Below, piece by piece: positions 1 through 7,434 of a DNA stretch of 25,753 bases (position 1 is its first letter; each line of letters opens with the position of its first letter). The notes beneath the pieces are model-generated. The model was not told the origin of the DNA, did no database searches, and was given only the letters and a program-made list of their open reading frames with translations. The position numbers were made by a program, and so were the translations under genes. Source of the DNA: an uncultured Erysipelotrichaceae bacterium (lineage in GTDB: Bacteria; Bacillota_I; Bacilli_A; Erysipelotrichales; Erysipelotrichaceae); assembly GCA_937893225.1 (NCBI GenBank), contig CALBJM010000188.1, forward strand, positions 1-25,753, read 5' to 3'.

Positions 1-615
1 AGCACCACCCGCTTTTGTTGATGCATTTGTTCCACTTCCGCCAGCGCCTGGACCTGTTAAAGTCCCATCAACGATCGAATACCCGCCGTGACCACCAGCA
101 ACCCAACCGTCACCAACATTTCCGGCTATGTTTTTAATCACTATAAATCCAGAATTATAACCTGAACAAGCTTCACCAGCCTTTTGAGCTTCAGCAGAGA
201 TGTGTCGTTGTGCCCCACCACCATAACCTCCTCCGATTGAACACAAACCTTCTATTGTGGTTGTTCCCCCACGACAAGCAATACCAGAATTTGAGGTGTT
301 TCGGTTACCGTTTGAACCGCCAGCCCCCACGGTAATATTAAGAACTGTTCCTTTAGATAATTTAATTTGCCCGATAAACACACCACTCGAGCCACCAGAA
401 GCAGTACAACCGCCGCCACCTCCACCGACAACCGTGATACGATAGTTTTGTGATGTAGGAATTGTGTAACTATAAGTCCCTGCTGTACGTGTAGAAAATA
501 AGACAGTGTTCACAGGTAGAATCTTAAACATTAATGTAGAAGCATGATAAACTTTTCCAATATTTCGACTACATTTAATGGTACTAATCGATTTGTTTCC
601 TTTATATATTGGCAT
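1..615 (-). CDS. Glycine-rich tail-fibre-like protein, 3' end outside window
   Basis: Reading the minus strand from the ATG at 615-613 gives an uninterrupted frame of 205 codons that runs off the left edge, so the C-terminus is missing. The protein begins MPIYKGNKSI, an opening shared in outline with the fibre-like proteins at 6473 (MSIFKGSKKL) and 23016 (MSIYKGSTPI); this short block is probably a common virion-attachment segment. From about residue 65 it becomes very rich in glycine, with GGGGGG, GGSSG, GGGYGGG and GAGGSG stretches, like the glycine-rich tips of many phage tail fibres and adhesins. It is the close relative of the 5829-6473 product. The Shine-Dalgarno sequence is weak. A TCGTACGA/ATGTTCTT element lies upstream at 693-674, in a region shared with the divergent fibre gene at 779. 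Receptor binding is inferred from composition and neighbours, not from a catalytic motif. Confidence 0.75.
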   Translation of the reverse strand, partial: MPIYKGNKSISTIKCSRNIGKVYHASTLMFKILPVNTVLFSTRTAGTYSYTIPTSQNYRITVVGGGGGGCTASGGSSGVFIGQIKLSKGTVLNITVGAGGSNGNRNTSNSGIACRGGTTTIEGLCSIGGGYGGGAQRHISAEAQKAGEACSGYNSGFIVIKNIAGNVGDGWVAGGHGGYSIVDGTLTGPGAGGSGTNASTKAGGA

Positions 616-673
616 AGTTTAATTAATCTTTCAGAGTGTTAATGATAGCTAAAGTTTTAAAAATACATAATTT

Positions 674-693
674 AAGAACATTGAATCGTACGA
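674..693 (-). promoter_or_regulatory. TCGTACGA + ATGTTCTT element (minus)
   Basis: On the minus strand TCGTACGA (693-686) is followed after 4 nt by ATGTTCTT (681-674). It faces the glycine-rich fibre gene at 615; the ATGTTCTT element is 66 nt from the ATG, longer than the usual 37. The palindrome begins a GAATC (GANTC) on the plus strand at 684-688. Confidence 0.6.
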
Positions 694-725
694 CTGTTTT
701 TATAAAAATTGAAATTTAATATGTA

Positions 726-745
726 TCGTACGAATCGAAGGTCTA
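726..745 (+). promoter_or_regulatory. TCGTACGA + AAGGTCTA element (plus)
   Basis: TCGTACGA at 726-733 is followed after 4 nt by AAGGTCTA (738-745), a weaker version of the ATGTTCTT element, 41 nt before the ATG at 779. It is the partner of the oppositely facing copy 40 nt to the left. The palindrome overlaps a GAATC at 732-736. Confidence 0.55.
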
Positions 746-778
746 TAGTTAAATGGCTCAAGAACGCAGGGAATAGCA

Positions 779-2032
779 ATGTCTAACTATCAAATAAATC
801 AATCAGTTGTTCAAGATTTGCAGACAGACAAAAACACAATAATTGATAAATTTAATTCGAATAGAATTGTGTCAATTCCACAGGATATTGTTATTACATT
901 TGATAGCGGCGTGTTGACATTGATATCAGGTAGTAAATTGTATGTCCCGAATGGTTTTGAATCAGATGGCACAACACCAAAATTTGATATATTTATTTTG
1001 CAAAAAGATGTTATATCGACAAGAAATTCATCAGTAAAAGAGTTTTATATGTATGAAACAAAGAATGATGTAATATCTCAATGGGGTAATTCAAGTTTTT
1101 GCATAATTAGTTCAGGAACGACAGCGCCAACAGGAAAAACTTTTATGTGCTGGTATGACTTGAATGATAATAAAATTAAAGTAACAAAAGATTCGGGAGC
1201 AACATGGGAAGATCGCGGAATGAGTTTTCCTTTCTGTTTGGCTACATCTAGTGATACAGCAATAAAACAAGTTGATCAATTGTTTAATGGTTTTGGATAT
1301 ATTGGTTCAACTTGTTATATTCTTCCAGGTGTTACTGGATATATTCCAAAAGGGTTAAATTCAGACGGAACATTAATTAATGAAATAATTACACAAACAA
1401 AAGTGTCTATAACAACTGTTACTTCATCATGGGGTACTGGTTCAGAAACCTTTTTCTTTAATGGTGTTGATAGTTATATTCATCGTGCATCAAAAAATTG
1501 TTTTTATCAAGCAACGCAACCTATAGTTAAAGATGTTGAAAATTATTGGTTTAACACAGCATCTGGAAAATATTATGAAACAAAAGATTCTGGATTAACA
1601 TGGACAGAATTTAAAGCAATTCCAGCATTCACAATTACTTTTGATAATAGTTTAATTACTTCTTTAAAATCTTGTGGTGTACATGAACTAGTTAATTCAA
1701 ATGCAACGAATTTATCTGACTATGGAAGAGAAATTATTTCTGGTTTAGGAAAACCTTCAGACAAATATATTGATCTGACTGTCGGGGCTTCTGGAACGAC
1801 TTATATTGCTCCAATGAATGGCTATATTTATTGTAGTGGTCATGCCAATGCTTCACCTGCATATATATCAATTGATATTCCAAACTTACAATATTGTGGA
1901 ATAAATGGTAATGAAGGACATGATTTAACAACAAATCAAATAGCATTAAAAATTGGTGATAAATTTACTCTACGCTATAGTAACACAACAATTAATGCTT
2001 TTAGGTTTGTTTATGATGAAGGGTGCTCTTAA
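779..2032 (+). CDS. Tail-fibre-like protein, paralogue 1 of 3
   Basis: A 417-residue virion-type protein. The N-terminus (MSNYQINQSVVQDLQTD) matches the opening of the proteins at 2118, 3561, 6604 and 8447 and is probably a shared attachment segment. Next comes a block with YVPNGFESDGTTPKFD, found in all three tandem paralogues. A middle region contains DSGATWED followed by LFNGFGYIGST. The last 90 or so residues start with YIDLTVGASGTTYIAP and finish FRFVYDEGCS; this C-terminal module recurs in the 2118, 3932-4903 and 6604 products. AGGGA 7-8 nt upstream supports the start. No transmembrane segment or enzyme motif was seen. A host-binding fibre or decoration protein is the likeliest role, judged from modularity and neighbours. 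Relative to its paralogues it is slightly shorter and lacks the DxKQP piece of the N-terminal segment. Confidence 0.75.
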   Translation: MSNYQINQSVVQDLQTDKNTIIDKFNSNRIVSIPQDIVITFDSGVLTLISGSKLYVPNGFESDGTTPKFDIFILQKDVISTRNSSVKEFYMYETKNDVISQWGNSSFCIISSGTTAPTGKTFMCWYDLNDNKIKVTKDSGATWEDRGMSFPFCLATSSDTAIKQVDQLFNGFGYIGSTCYILPGVTGYIPKGLNSDGTLINEIITQTKVSITTVTSSWGTGSETFFFNGVDSYIHRASKNCFYQATQPIVKDVENYWFNTASGKYYETKDSGLTWTEFKAIPAFTITFDNSLITSLKSCGVHELVNSNATNLSDYGREIISGLGKPSDKYIDLTVGASGTTYIAPMNGYIYCSGHANASPAYISIDIPNLQYCGINGNEGHDLTTNQIALKIGDKFTLRYSNTTINAFRFVYDEGCS

Positions 2033-2045
2033 ATAGTCTGCTAAA

Positions 2046-2088
2046 TCGTACGACAGATTTAATAATAAATATTTAAATCAATGTTCTT
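2046..2088 (+). promoter_or_regulatory. TCGTACGA, 27-nt gap, ATGTTCTT
   Basis: TCGTACGA at 2046-2053 and ATGTTCTT at 2081-2088 are separated by 27 nt instead of the usual 3-4. ATGTTCTT is exactly 37 nt before the ATG at 2118. The same 27/37 geometry is seen at 3489-3531. Confidence 0.6.
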
Positions 2089-2117
2089 TTTATTAGTTAA
2101 AATAAAGGAGCATTGAC

Positions 2118-3416
2118 ATGGTGTCATATACAGTTAAACAAACAGTTGTTGAAAATTTAAATGCAGATCTTGATGGAAAACAACCAGCGGGCGATTATCC
2201 TACAAATGCTTCTTTAACAGAATCTCTACAATCAAATCTGTTGAATTACACAACGAACCGAATTCTTGAAATTCCACAGGATATAAAGCTTGAGTTAAAT
2301 AACGGCACATTGACATTAAAAGCTGGCAGCAAGGTTTATATTCCAAACGGATTTGAATCTGATGGAACAACACCCAAATTTGATGTGTTTATTGTTAGCA
2401 AAGACGTATTGCTATCAGCTTCACTGGTAAGCAACTATTATACTTCCGGCTATGGTTGGTGTTTCAATAAAAATTTGAACAAAATACAAGGTGGAAATTT
2501 TATAGGAAATCAATTTCAAAGTGGCACTTTTGTGCAAACGGTATGCTGTATGTTTTACGACACCGCTGCAAATATTATAAGATATACCGCTGATACAGGT
2601 GCCACTTGGGAAGAAGGTTATTCTTTACCATTTGCTGTTACTCAACTGGTACACGGAACCGGTATAACATCCATTGACCAAGTCTTTAATGGTTTTGGGT
2701 ATATCGGTTCAACAGAATTTGCATTACCAGGTGTTAAATATCAGTTTGCTGTTGGTACAGACAATAACGGTTTATTTAGTTCTGTTGTAAAAACTTCAAA
2801 CACAGTAACAATCAGAAATAACTTAACAACGGAAACAGGTGAAGCTGTTTGTTTTTTGACCGAAGATTTTCAACCATATGCGGTTTGGCAAAATAACTAT
2901 CACACTTCAGCAACACAACCAAATGACCAAACTGGAGCTGTTTGGTTTAACGGCAACGTTTTTTATCAAAATATTGGTACAAATGATTCGCCTAATTGGA
3001 AACAAAAGAATTTAATTCCTTGTTTTAACTATTCTGTGAATCAAGGAACAGTAACACAATTTAAAGGCTATGAAGTTAGCAAATTTAACTCATATCAAGA
3101 CTTTGAGCTTGCTGAAAAACCATTACCTTCAAACAACTTTATTAATTTGACATTAGGTGCATCTGGAACAATCTATACAGCGCCAGCAAACGGTTGGATA
3201 AATATGAGCGTTAATTTAGCTGTTAATAATTATATGGCGTTTTTTAATAAAAACTCTGCCAACGTATCAGAGCTAATTAATATGCAATCAGCTGGCATTA
3301 ATCAAAATTATACAATTGGTTTTCCAATTAGAGCTGGCCAAAAGTTTCGTGTCCAGTACGATGCTTACAACAATTTAAATAGCTTTAGATTTTATTTTGC
3401 TCAAGGAGAATTGTAA
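2118..3416 (+). CDS. Tail-fibre-like protein, paralogue 2 of 3
   Basis: A 432-residue protein with the same order of modules as its neighbours: an attachment-like N-terminus (MVSYTVKQTVVENLNADLDG), YIPNGFESDGTTPKFD near residue 75, DTGATWEEGYSLPF and VFNGFGYIGSTEFALPG in the middle, and a C-terminal module from INLTLGASGTIYTAP to FRFYFAQGEL. A strong AAAGGAG 7 nt before the ATG fixes the start. It follows the 779 gene with its own TCGTACGA and ATGTTCTT elements, so it can be transcribed separately. Sequence between the fixed blocks differs a lot from paralogues 1 and 3, as expected for receptor-binding parts under diversifying selection. Function is inferred from modularity and context; no named family can be assigned from sequence alone. 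Confidence 0.75.
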   Translation: MVSYTVKQTVVENLNADLDGKQPAGDYPTNASLTESLQSNLLNYTTNRILEIPQDIKLELNNGTLTLKAGSKVYIPNGFESDGTTPKFDVFIVSKDVLLSASLVSNYYTSGYGWCFNKNLNKIQGGNFIGNQFQSGTFVQTVCCMFYDTAANIIRYTADTGATWEEGYSLPFAVTQLVHGTGITSIDQVFNGFGYIGSTEFALPGVKYQFAVGTDNNGLFSSVVKTSNTVTIRNNLTTETGEAVCFLTEDFQPYAVWQNNYHTSATQPNDQTGAVWFNGNVFYQNIGTNDSPNWKQKNLIPCFNYSVNQGTVTQFKGYEVSKFNSYQDFELAEKPLPSNNFINLTLGASGTIYTAPANGWINMSVNLAVNNYMAFFNKNSANVSELINMQSAGINQNYTIGFPIRAGQKFRVQYDAYNNLNSFRFYFAQGEL

Positions 3417-3488
3417 AATTTCTATTAAATGTCTAAAAATTTTACAGTTTATCTACTGTGTCTGCAGTTTTAATATTCACCATTAAAG

Positions 3489-3531
3489 TCGTACGACAAA
3501 TTTTTAATGTAATTCTTTAGGCAATGTTCTT
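3489..3531 (+). promoter_or_regulatory. TCGTACGA, 27-nt gap, ATGTTCTT
   Basis: TCGTACGA (3489-3496) and ATGTTCTT (3524-3531) are again 27 nt apart, and ATGTTCTT is again 37 nt before the ATG, here at 3561. The spacing supports 3561 rather than the in-frame ATG at 3540 as the true start. Confidence 0.6.
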
Positions 3532-3560
3532 TTCTTTATGTGAAGGAAAGGAGTTCTGCC

Positions 3561-3959
3561 ATGTCATCTTTTGTAATCAAGAAAACAGTTGTTGAAAATT
3601 TAGGGACTGATTTAGAATCAAAACAACCAAAAGGTGATTATAGTACAAAGGATGAAGTAGCAAATTCCATACAAGAGAATCTTCTTGACTATACTACAAA
3701 CAGAGCTTTATCAATTCCTCAAGTTGTTAATTATAGTACTGAATATGTTGAAGAAAATAAAAAACGTTACCGTCTGAAAATCTTAAGAGACACCACATAT
3801 TACGTTCCAAATGGGTTTGAATCTGATGGTACAACAAAAAGATTTTCAATTCGTAAAACGATTAATGACAATTATGTTGATGACGCCTTTTGGTCTGACA
3901 TTGATTTACATACGGAAATGGTATTTTTTTTTACTTTAAAAATGATCAAATCTTTTTAA
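3561..3959 (+). CDS. Tail-fibre-like protein, paralogue 3, N-terminal part (frameshifted)
   Basis: N-terminal portion of the third tandem fibre paralogue: MSSFVIKKTVVENLGTDLES attachment-like segment, then YYVPNGFESDGTTKRFS. I place the start at 3561 because AAAGGAG sits 7 nt upstream; the in-frame ATG at 3540 has no Shine-Dalgarno sequence. After a run of nine T at 3924-3932 this frame ends within ten codons. In the -1 frame the homologous sequence continues as YFKNDQIFLNSEARIGSNVT and stays homologous to the end of the paralogues. Either one T is missing (ten would restore the frame), or ribosomes slip back on T TTT TTT, or the tract is a phase-variable switch. In the 0 frame alone the product would be a 132-residue stub without fibre tip. 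Confidence 0.7.
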   Translation: MSSFVIKKTVVENLGTDLESKQPKGDYSTKDEVANSIQENLLDYTTNRALSIPQVVNYSTEYVEENKKRYRLKILRDTTYYVPNGFESDGTTKRFSIRKTINDNYVDDAFWSDIDLHTEMVFFFTLKMIKSF

Positions 3960-4903
3960 ATTCTGAAGCACGTATTGGAAGTAATGTTACTTCAGGTGAC
4001 ACCGCACCTACATCATTTGTTGAGGGTAAAGCATTATGGTATGATTCAAAAAACAATTATGTAAAATTTACCAATGATTCTGGTGCCAATTGGTATAATG
4101 CGTCATTACCTTTATTGACGGGACAGCCTTTAAATACAAACACAACAGAACACCCGATTGCAGGATGGGTGAATGGTGTAACACAAGTGTTTAACGGTAT
4201 TGGGTTTATTGGATCATATTTATTTTCACTACCGGGAATTAAATATTCTATTGCGAATGGTCGTGATGAAAACAACAAACCGATTGTTAATGAATATGAA
4301 ACTAAAAGCGTCAAATTGTTTTCTGTCAGAAATGCACGATACAATAATAAAGTAGTTATTGTTGATGATAAACTTGATATTCGCAACGATGCGCAATTTG
4401 ATGGTGATTCACACATTTATTGGAACAATGGAACAAAAACATTTCAACAGACTGTCGTTTTGGGATATTTTGATACACAATCAACATCACCTTTTAATAT
4501 TGTTTCCTTTAAACAATGCATGGTAGATTCTTTTGTTACAGCAAATGCTTCGAACTTTTCAAATATAGGTAGAAGCTTAATAGCAAACATGGGCATGCCT
4601 TCACATAAAGTAATCAACCTCACATTAGGTGCATCCGGCACTATATATCGAGCCCCCGATAATGGATATATATCTATTGCTAAATCAGCAAGTACTGATA
4701 AGGGGTGGATTGCAATGAGTACAACATCAAACACATGCATCTTTAACAATGCAACATATGAAGGTTATGAAATAGCATATACAATGCCAGTACGAAAAAA
4801 TGAAACTTTTCTCATTAATTATAGTGGTATGAAATCTGAAACCAACAGGTTTAGATTCATTTATTCAAACGGTGATACACCGGCTAAAGAAATCAAGAAT
4901 TAA
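3932..4903 (+). CDS. Tail-fibre-like protein, paralogue 3, C-terminal part (-1 frame)
   Basis: Continuation of the fibre gene that begins at 3561, entered by a -1 shift at the nine-T run. From TAC at 3932 the frame is open to TAA at 4901-4903. It carries the family blocks in the expected order: NDSGANWYNASLPL, VFNGIGFIGSYLFSLPG, then the C-terminal module from INLTLGASGTIYRAP to FRFIYSNGD. An internal ATG at 4115 could start a separate shorter protein, but no good ribosome binding site precedes it and the homology extends upstream of it, so one interrupted gene is more likely than two. The last residues (TPAKEIKN) extend beyond the paralogues. Confidence 0.7.
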   Translation, partial: YFKNDQIFLNSEARIGSNVTSGDTAPTSFVEGKALWYDSKNNYVKFTNDSGANWYNASLPLLTGQPLNTNTTEHPIAGWVNGVTQVFNGIGFIGSYLFSLPGIKYSIANGRDENNKPIVNEYETKSVKLFSVRNARYNNKVVIVDDKLDIRNDAQFDGDSHIYWNNGTKTFQQTVVLGYFDTQSTSPFNIVSFKQCMVDSFVTANASNFSNIGRSLIANMGMPSHKVINLTLGASGTIYRAPDNGYISIAKSASTDKGWIAMSTTSNTCIFNNATYEGYEIAYTMPVRKNETFLINYSGMKSETNRFRFIYSNGDTPAKEIKN

Positions 4904-4915
4904 CAAAATTTTGTA

Positions 4916-4944
4916 TTGACAATTATTTTTATTTTGTATATAGT
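4916..4944 (+). promoter_or_regulatory. Sigma70-type promoter
   Basis: TTGACA (4916-4921), exactly 17 nt, then TATAGT (4939-4944), 33 nt before the ATG at 4977. No TCGTACGA is present, so this gene appears to belong to the host-like promoter class. Confidence 0.8.
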
Positions 4945-4976
4945 ATTTTTATCAAGACAGATGAAAGGATTGCGAA

Positions 4977-5354
4977 ATGAAAGTTGAAGAATTGTTTGAT
5001 AAAATTGATTCGTTGCGTTTGAATAAAGAAACGAAATATGAATTGAAAAATGCAATTGAAGACATTATTGATAATTGTAAAGAATTGGAAGAACAGAAGA
5101 AAGAATTGGAAGAACAGAAGAAACAGTTTGACGATGAAAAAGCTAAACTTGAAGCACAGATTGTACGCTTAAAACAACCAAGCGAACAATTTATTGCAAC
5201 TCTTGAAGAAGCTTTTAATCAGCATCCTGAATTGATTACTAACATTATTGATAACCGAATTGAGGAGGGGTTGCAGGTTCAATCCGAATATGTTTCCGAT
5301 GTTGATGACGAACATGAAGAAATTAATCTCTATTATTTCGGTCATTGTTTGTAA
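4977..5354 (+). CDS. Small coiled-coil protein of unknown function
   Basis: A 125-residue, highly charged soluble protein. Residues about 30-65 form a strongly predicted coiled coil, including two copies of KELEEQKKELEEQKK-type heptads encoded by a direct DNA repeat (AAGAATTGGAAGAACAGAAG twice, about 5082-5121). The C-terminal third is acidic (SDVDDEHEE). GAAAGGA 7-8 nt upstream supports the start. It has its own sigma70 promoter and is followed at once by a strong terminator, so it is a single-gene transcription unit inserted among fibre genes. I do not recognise a family; a scaffold, chaperone or regulator would all be possible. Confidence 0.75.
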   Translation: MKVEELFDKIDSLRLNKETKYELKNAIEDIIDNCKELEEQKKELEEQKKQFDDEKAKLEAQIVRLKQPSEQFIATLEEAFNQHPELITNIIDNRIEEGLQVQSEYVSDVDDEHEEINLYYFGHCL

Positions 5355-5357
5355 AAG

Positions 5358-5389
5358 AAACCCGTTCATATTTAGCCATGAACGGGTTT
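5358..5389. terminator. Bidirectional intrinsic terminator
   Basis: A perfect 12-bp stem (AAACCCGTTCAT at 5358-5369, ATGAACGGGTTT at 5378-5389) with an 8-nt loop and T-rich sequence on both sides. It separates the converging 4977 and 5394-5772 genes. Confidence 0.9.
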
Positions 5390-5393
5390 TAAT

Positions 5394-5597
5394 TTATTTG
5401 ATAACCTTATAGAAAGTTTTAATTTTTGGGGTTCCTAAAAGTTTTTTATGAACATTCATTGACACTTTATTTTTAGCATAAACGTAAACAGATAGCCACT
5501 TAATTTCCTGTCTAAATAAACGACTGCATAAATCAAAATGTTTAATAAAATAGGAATATAAACCTAAACTACGATATTTTTTATCAATATTGTTCAT
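5394..5597 (-). CDS. Small basic protein of unknown function
   Basis: A 67-residue frame starting MNNIDKKYRSLG and ending at the bidirectional terminator. An upstream in-frame ATG at 5708 exists, but that extension overlaps the whole of the neighbouring 5584-5772 gene in another frame, whereas the ATG at 5597 lies in the last codons of that gene (the two overlap by 14 nt), the typical arrangement for translational coupling. The protein is rich in Lys, Tyr and Phe with no recognised motif. A function cannot be assigned. Confidence 0.5.
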   Translation of the reverse strand: MNNIDKKYRSLGLYSYFIKHFDLCSRLFRQEIKWLSVYVYAKNKVSMNVHKKLLGTPKIKTFYKVIK

Positions 5598-5772
5598 AAA
5601 CTTTACTGAACTTTTCTTTATATTCATCACATAAATCTTTAAACTCATCAGATGTTTTAAATGATTTGTCGTAAATAAACTTAACATCTTCATATTCAAA
5701 AACAACAACTGATGTCATTTCTTTAAGACGTTTTAAAATTTCATATTGAAAAGATTCTATCAATTCACACAT
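5584..5772 (-). CDS. Small acidic protein of unknown function
   Basis: A 62-residue frame beginning MCELIESFQYEILKRLKEM and ending FSKVYEQY. It is rich in Glu, Lys and Asp and probably helical. No Shine-Dalgarno sequence is visible before the ATG, but a GTTCTT element lies exactly 37 nt upstream (5809-5802), the spacing seen in front of several fibre genes. The next gene starts inside its end, so the two are likely a small operon. No family is recognised. Confidence 0.5.
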   Translation of the reverse strand: MCELIESFQYEILKRLKEMTSVVVFEYEDVKFIYDKSFKTSDEFKDLCDEYKEKFSKVYEQY

Positions 5773-5801
5773 TTAAACACATGATAAAAGTTGTTTCTTA
5801 A

Positions 5802-5809
5802 AAGAACGC
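5802..5809 (-). promoter_or_regulatory. GCGTTCTT element without TCGTACGA
   Basis: On the minus strand GCGTTCTT begins at 5809, 37 nt before the ATG at 5772. It overlaps a short inverted repeat (TTCTTTTAAGAA) and lacks the TCGTACGA partner, so it is weaker evidence than the others. Confidence 0.3.
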
Positions 5810-5828
5810 TAGAAACAGTAAACTAAAA

Positions 5829-6473
5829 TCAATTCCAATAAATCAATTCAATAATCACACAACCGCTACCAGATGTTGGGGAACCAGATGCAGTACAACT
5901 TCCTCCAAACCCATATTGCACACCATTAATTGTATGACCAGACGCTCCTTTACCGGTCCCTCCCGCTGCAACCCAAGATCCTGTGGAACCTTGAGTTCCA
6001 TTTGTGTTTATATCTCCGCCTGACGCTGTTCCTCCTGCGCCTCCTGCTTGTGATGCTGCCCCTGTTGCGGCTATTCCACCATGGCCTAAACCACCTATTT
6101 GACTCAAGAAAACAGAATTTTGACCATTAGTACAGTAGTTTGATATAGCGGCACCTACAGTAAAATTGATCTTTTGACCTGATAAACTTGAGCCATATTG
6201 TTTTCTAGAATAACCAGCTGATCCACCGCCGGACGCACAATGAATTTCATGTGCGTAACCAGCAACCCCACCTGAACTGCCACCACTTCCAACGACATGG
6301 ACAATACAAGATATTGTATTATTCGGAATTGTTACGGAACCAGATGATATATATGTTAAGACTCGACTAACTTTAGTTCCGTAAACTAGTCGTGAGCCGT
6401 AATAAATTCTTTTTGCTGTTTTATTGTTGCCAGTAATTTTAATTAGCTTTTTCGAGCCTTTAAAAATAGACAT
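5829..6473 (-). CDS. Glycine-rich tail-fibre-like protein
   Basis: A complete 214-residue relative of the gene at the left edge. The N-terminus is MSIFKGSKKLIKITGNNKTA, the short attachment-like block. From about residue 60 the protein is built of glycine/serine/alanine-rich loops (GSGGSSGG, GGGSAG, GGLGHGG, GGAGGTASGG, GGTGKGASG) and it ends with a hydrophobic strand, CVIIELIYWN, similar in style to glycine-rich phage adhesins. AGCAGGTG about 7 nt upstream supports the start. It is divergent from the fibre gene at 6604, each with its own TCGTACGA element. Role as a receptor-binding or tail-tip protein is inferred from composition and context. Confidence 0.75.
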   Translation of the reverse strand: MSIFKGSKKLIKITGNNKTAKRIYYGSRLVYGTKVSRVLTYISSGSVTIPNNTISCIVHVVGSGGSSGGVAGYAHEIHCASGGGSAGYSRKQYGSSLSGQKINFTVGAAISNYCTNGQNSVFLSQIGGLGHGGIAATGAASQAGGAGGTASGGDINTNGTQGSTGSWVAAGGTGKGASGHTINGVQYGFGGSCTASGSPTSGSGCVIIELIYWN

Positions 6474-6502
6474 GTTGACACCTGCTATAATGTTTATGAA
6501 TT

Positions 6503-6522
6503 AAGAACATCGAGTCGTACGA
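6503..6522 (-). promoter_or_regulatory. TCGTACGA + ATGTTCTT element (minus)
   Basis: Minus strand TCGTACGA (6522-6515), 4 nt, ATGTTCTT (6510-6503), which is exactly 37 nt before the ATG at 6473. GAGTC overlaps the palindrome on its left. Confidence 0.65.
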
Positions 6523-6553
6523 GTAGTTTTATAAAATTTAGGCAATAGAATAT

Positions 6554-6573
6554 TCGTACGACTTTAAGTTCTA
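6554..6573 (+). promoter_or_regulatory. TCGTACGA + AAGTTCTA element (plus)
   Basis: TCGTACGA (6554-6561), 4 nt, AAGTTCTA (6566-6573), 38 nt before the ATG at 6604. Together with the copy at 6515 it repeats the paired, divergent design of 674-745, with almost the same distance (39 versus 40 nt) and a TTTTATAAAA between the copies. Confidence 0.6.
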
Positions 6574-6603
6574 CATACATTAAACACATCAGGAGTAGCG
6601 CAA

Positions 6604-7347
6604 ATGTCAACGTTTACAATAAGACAAGATACAATTACAGATTTGTCCACTGCTTTAAATGATAAACAGGATAAAAATAATGCTTTAACAACAAATACTA
6701 ATCAATCTATAAGTGGACATAAGTCTTTCACACAACAGTTGCCTTTTGAGGTTGTGCGAGACACCAATCAGCAAGAAGTGCCTTCACAAAATACAGCAGG
6801 TCAAATTGGTTTATATAGAAACAAAACATATACAAAAGGTGATGGATATTCATCATGGGTGCAAGGTTGTAGAAGCAGTGACGGATTCACTGTGTCAAGT
6901 CTATATGCTCGTCGTTTTCTTGAATCCGATGAAAAGGAGATTATTGCTGAATTAAACGTTAGTATTGATCCAAATGGTAAAACTTGTGCCACTTGTCCAA
7001 CCCCACCAGAAAATCATAATTCTTCATCTATAGCTACAACAAGGTGGTCACGAGCAAATATCTCAATGGTTCCTGGAAACTATATAGATTTAACTTTAGG
7101 TGCAAGTAACAGTAAATATATTGCACCTGCAAATGGTTATGTAGTTTTTCAAAAATCTTCAACAGCGCCTAATCAAGAAATTCGTTTAACAAATTTAGCA
7201 AATAGACTTGTTGGTTATTCAAACACTGAAGCAACTGTTGGAAGATCTTTAGGTTGTGTTGTGCCATGTAAGAAAGGTGATACTATTTCTATTTTTTATT
7301 CTGCTGATGGTGATACACAATATTTTAGATTTATTTATTCTGCTTAA
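6604..7347 (+). CDS. Tail-fibre-like protein
   Basis: A 247-residue fibre-type protein. It opens MSTFTIRQDTITDLSTALND, the shared attachment-like segment, followed by a QSISGHKSFTQQ piece, a variant of the 'Q-T-I-x-G-x-K-T-F' strand repeat common in phage fibres. A central part contains GKTCATCPTPP. The C-terminal module, from YIDLTLGASNSKYIAP to FRFIYSA, is the one carried by the three paralogues at 779-4903, so this gene is a mosaic of the same ends with a different middle. AGGAG 8 nt upstream supports the start. It faces away from the glycine-rich gene at 6473. Confidence 0.75.
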   Translation: MSTFTIRQDTITDLSTALNDKQDKNNALTTNTNQSISGHKSFTQQLPFEVVRDTNQQEVPSQNTAGQIGLYRNKTYTKGDGYSSWVQGCRSSDGFTVSSLYARRFLESDEKEIIAELNVSIDPNGKTCATCPTPPENHNSSSIATTRWSRANISMVPGNYIDLTLGASNSKYIAPANGYVVFQKSSTAPNQEIRLTNLANRLVGYSNTEATVGRSLGCVVPCKKGDTISIFYSADGDTQYFRFIYSA

Positions 7348-7370
7348 AACACGAATAAACAAAAAGACTC

Positions 7371-7399
7371 TTGACAAATTCTAAAAGATATGTTAAGTT
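7371..7399 (+). promoter_or_regulatory. Sigma70-type promoter
   Basis: TTGACA (7371-7376), 17 nt, TAAGTT (7394-7399; a weak -10), 36 nt before the ATG of the GcrA-like gene. Confidence 0.6.
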
Positions 7400-7434
7400 C
7401 ATTTTATAGTTTAAAGAAAGGTAGTTGATAAACA

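Noticed and set aside
257..445. Plus-strand Pro-rich frame
   Set aside because: It is the complement of the glycine-rich fibre gene (GGN read as NCC); there is no promoter, ribosome binding site or module similarity.
1734..1946. Minus-strand frame inside the first fibre gene
   Set aside because: It is antisense to the conserved C-terminal module and has no start signals. The same holds for the minus-strand frames at 4057-4416 and 4444-4749 and the plus-strand frames at 20669-20986 and 24688-25122.
3417..3480. Weak hairpin (ACAGT/ACTGT) as a terminator after the second fibre gene
   Set aside because: The stem is only 5 bp, AT-rich, and not followed by a clear T-run.
779..4903. Diversity-generating retroelement acting on the fibre genes
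   Set aside because: The fibre middles vary, but no reverse transcriptase and no template/variable repeat pair with adenine-biased changes was seen.
5082..5121. Tandem repeat as a CRISPR-like or regulatory repeat
   Set aside because: It is a two-copy repeat encoding coiled-coil heptads in the 4977 gene, with no spacers.
5598..5708. N-terminal extension of the 5394-5597 gene to the ATG at 5708
   Set aside because: It would lie wholly inside the 5584-5772 gene in another frame, whereas the ATG at 5597 gives the usual coupled overlap.
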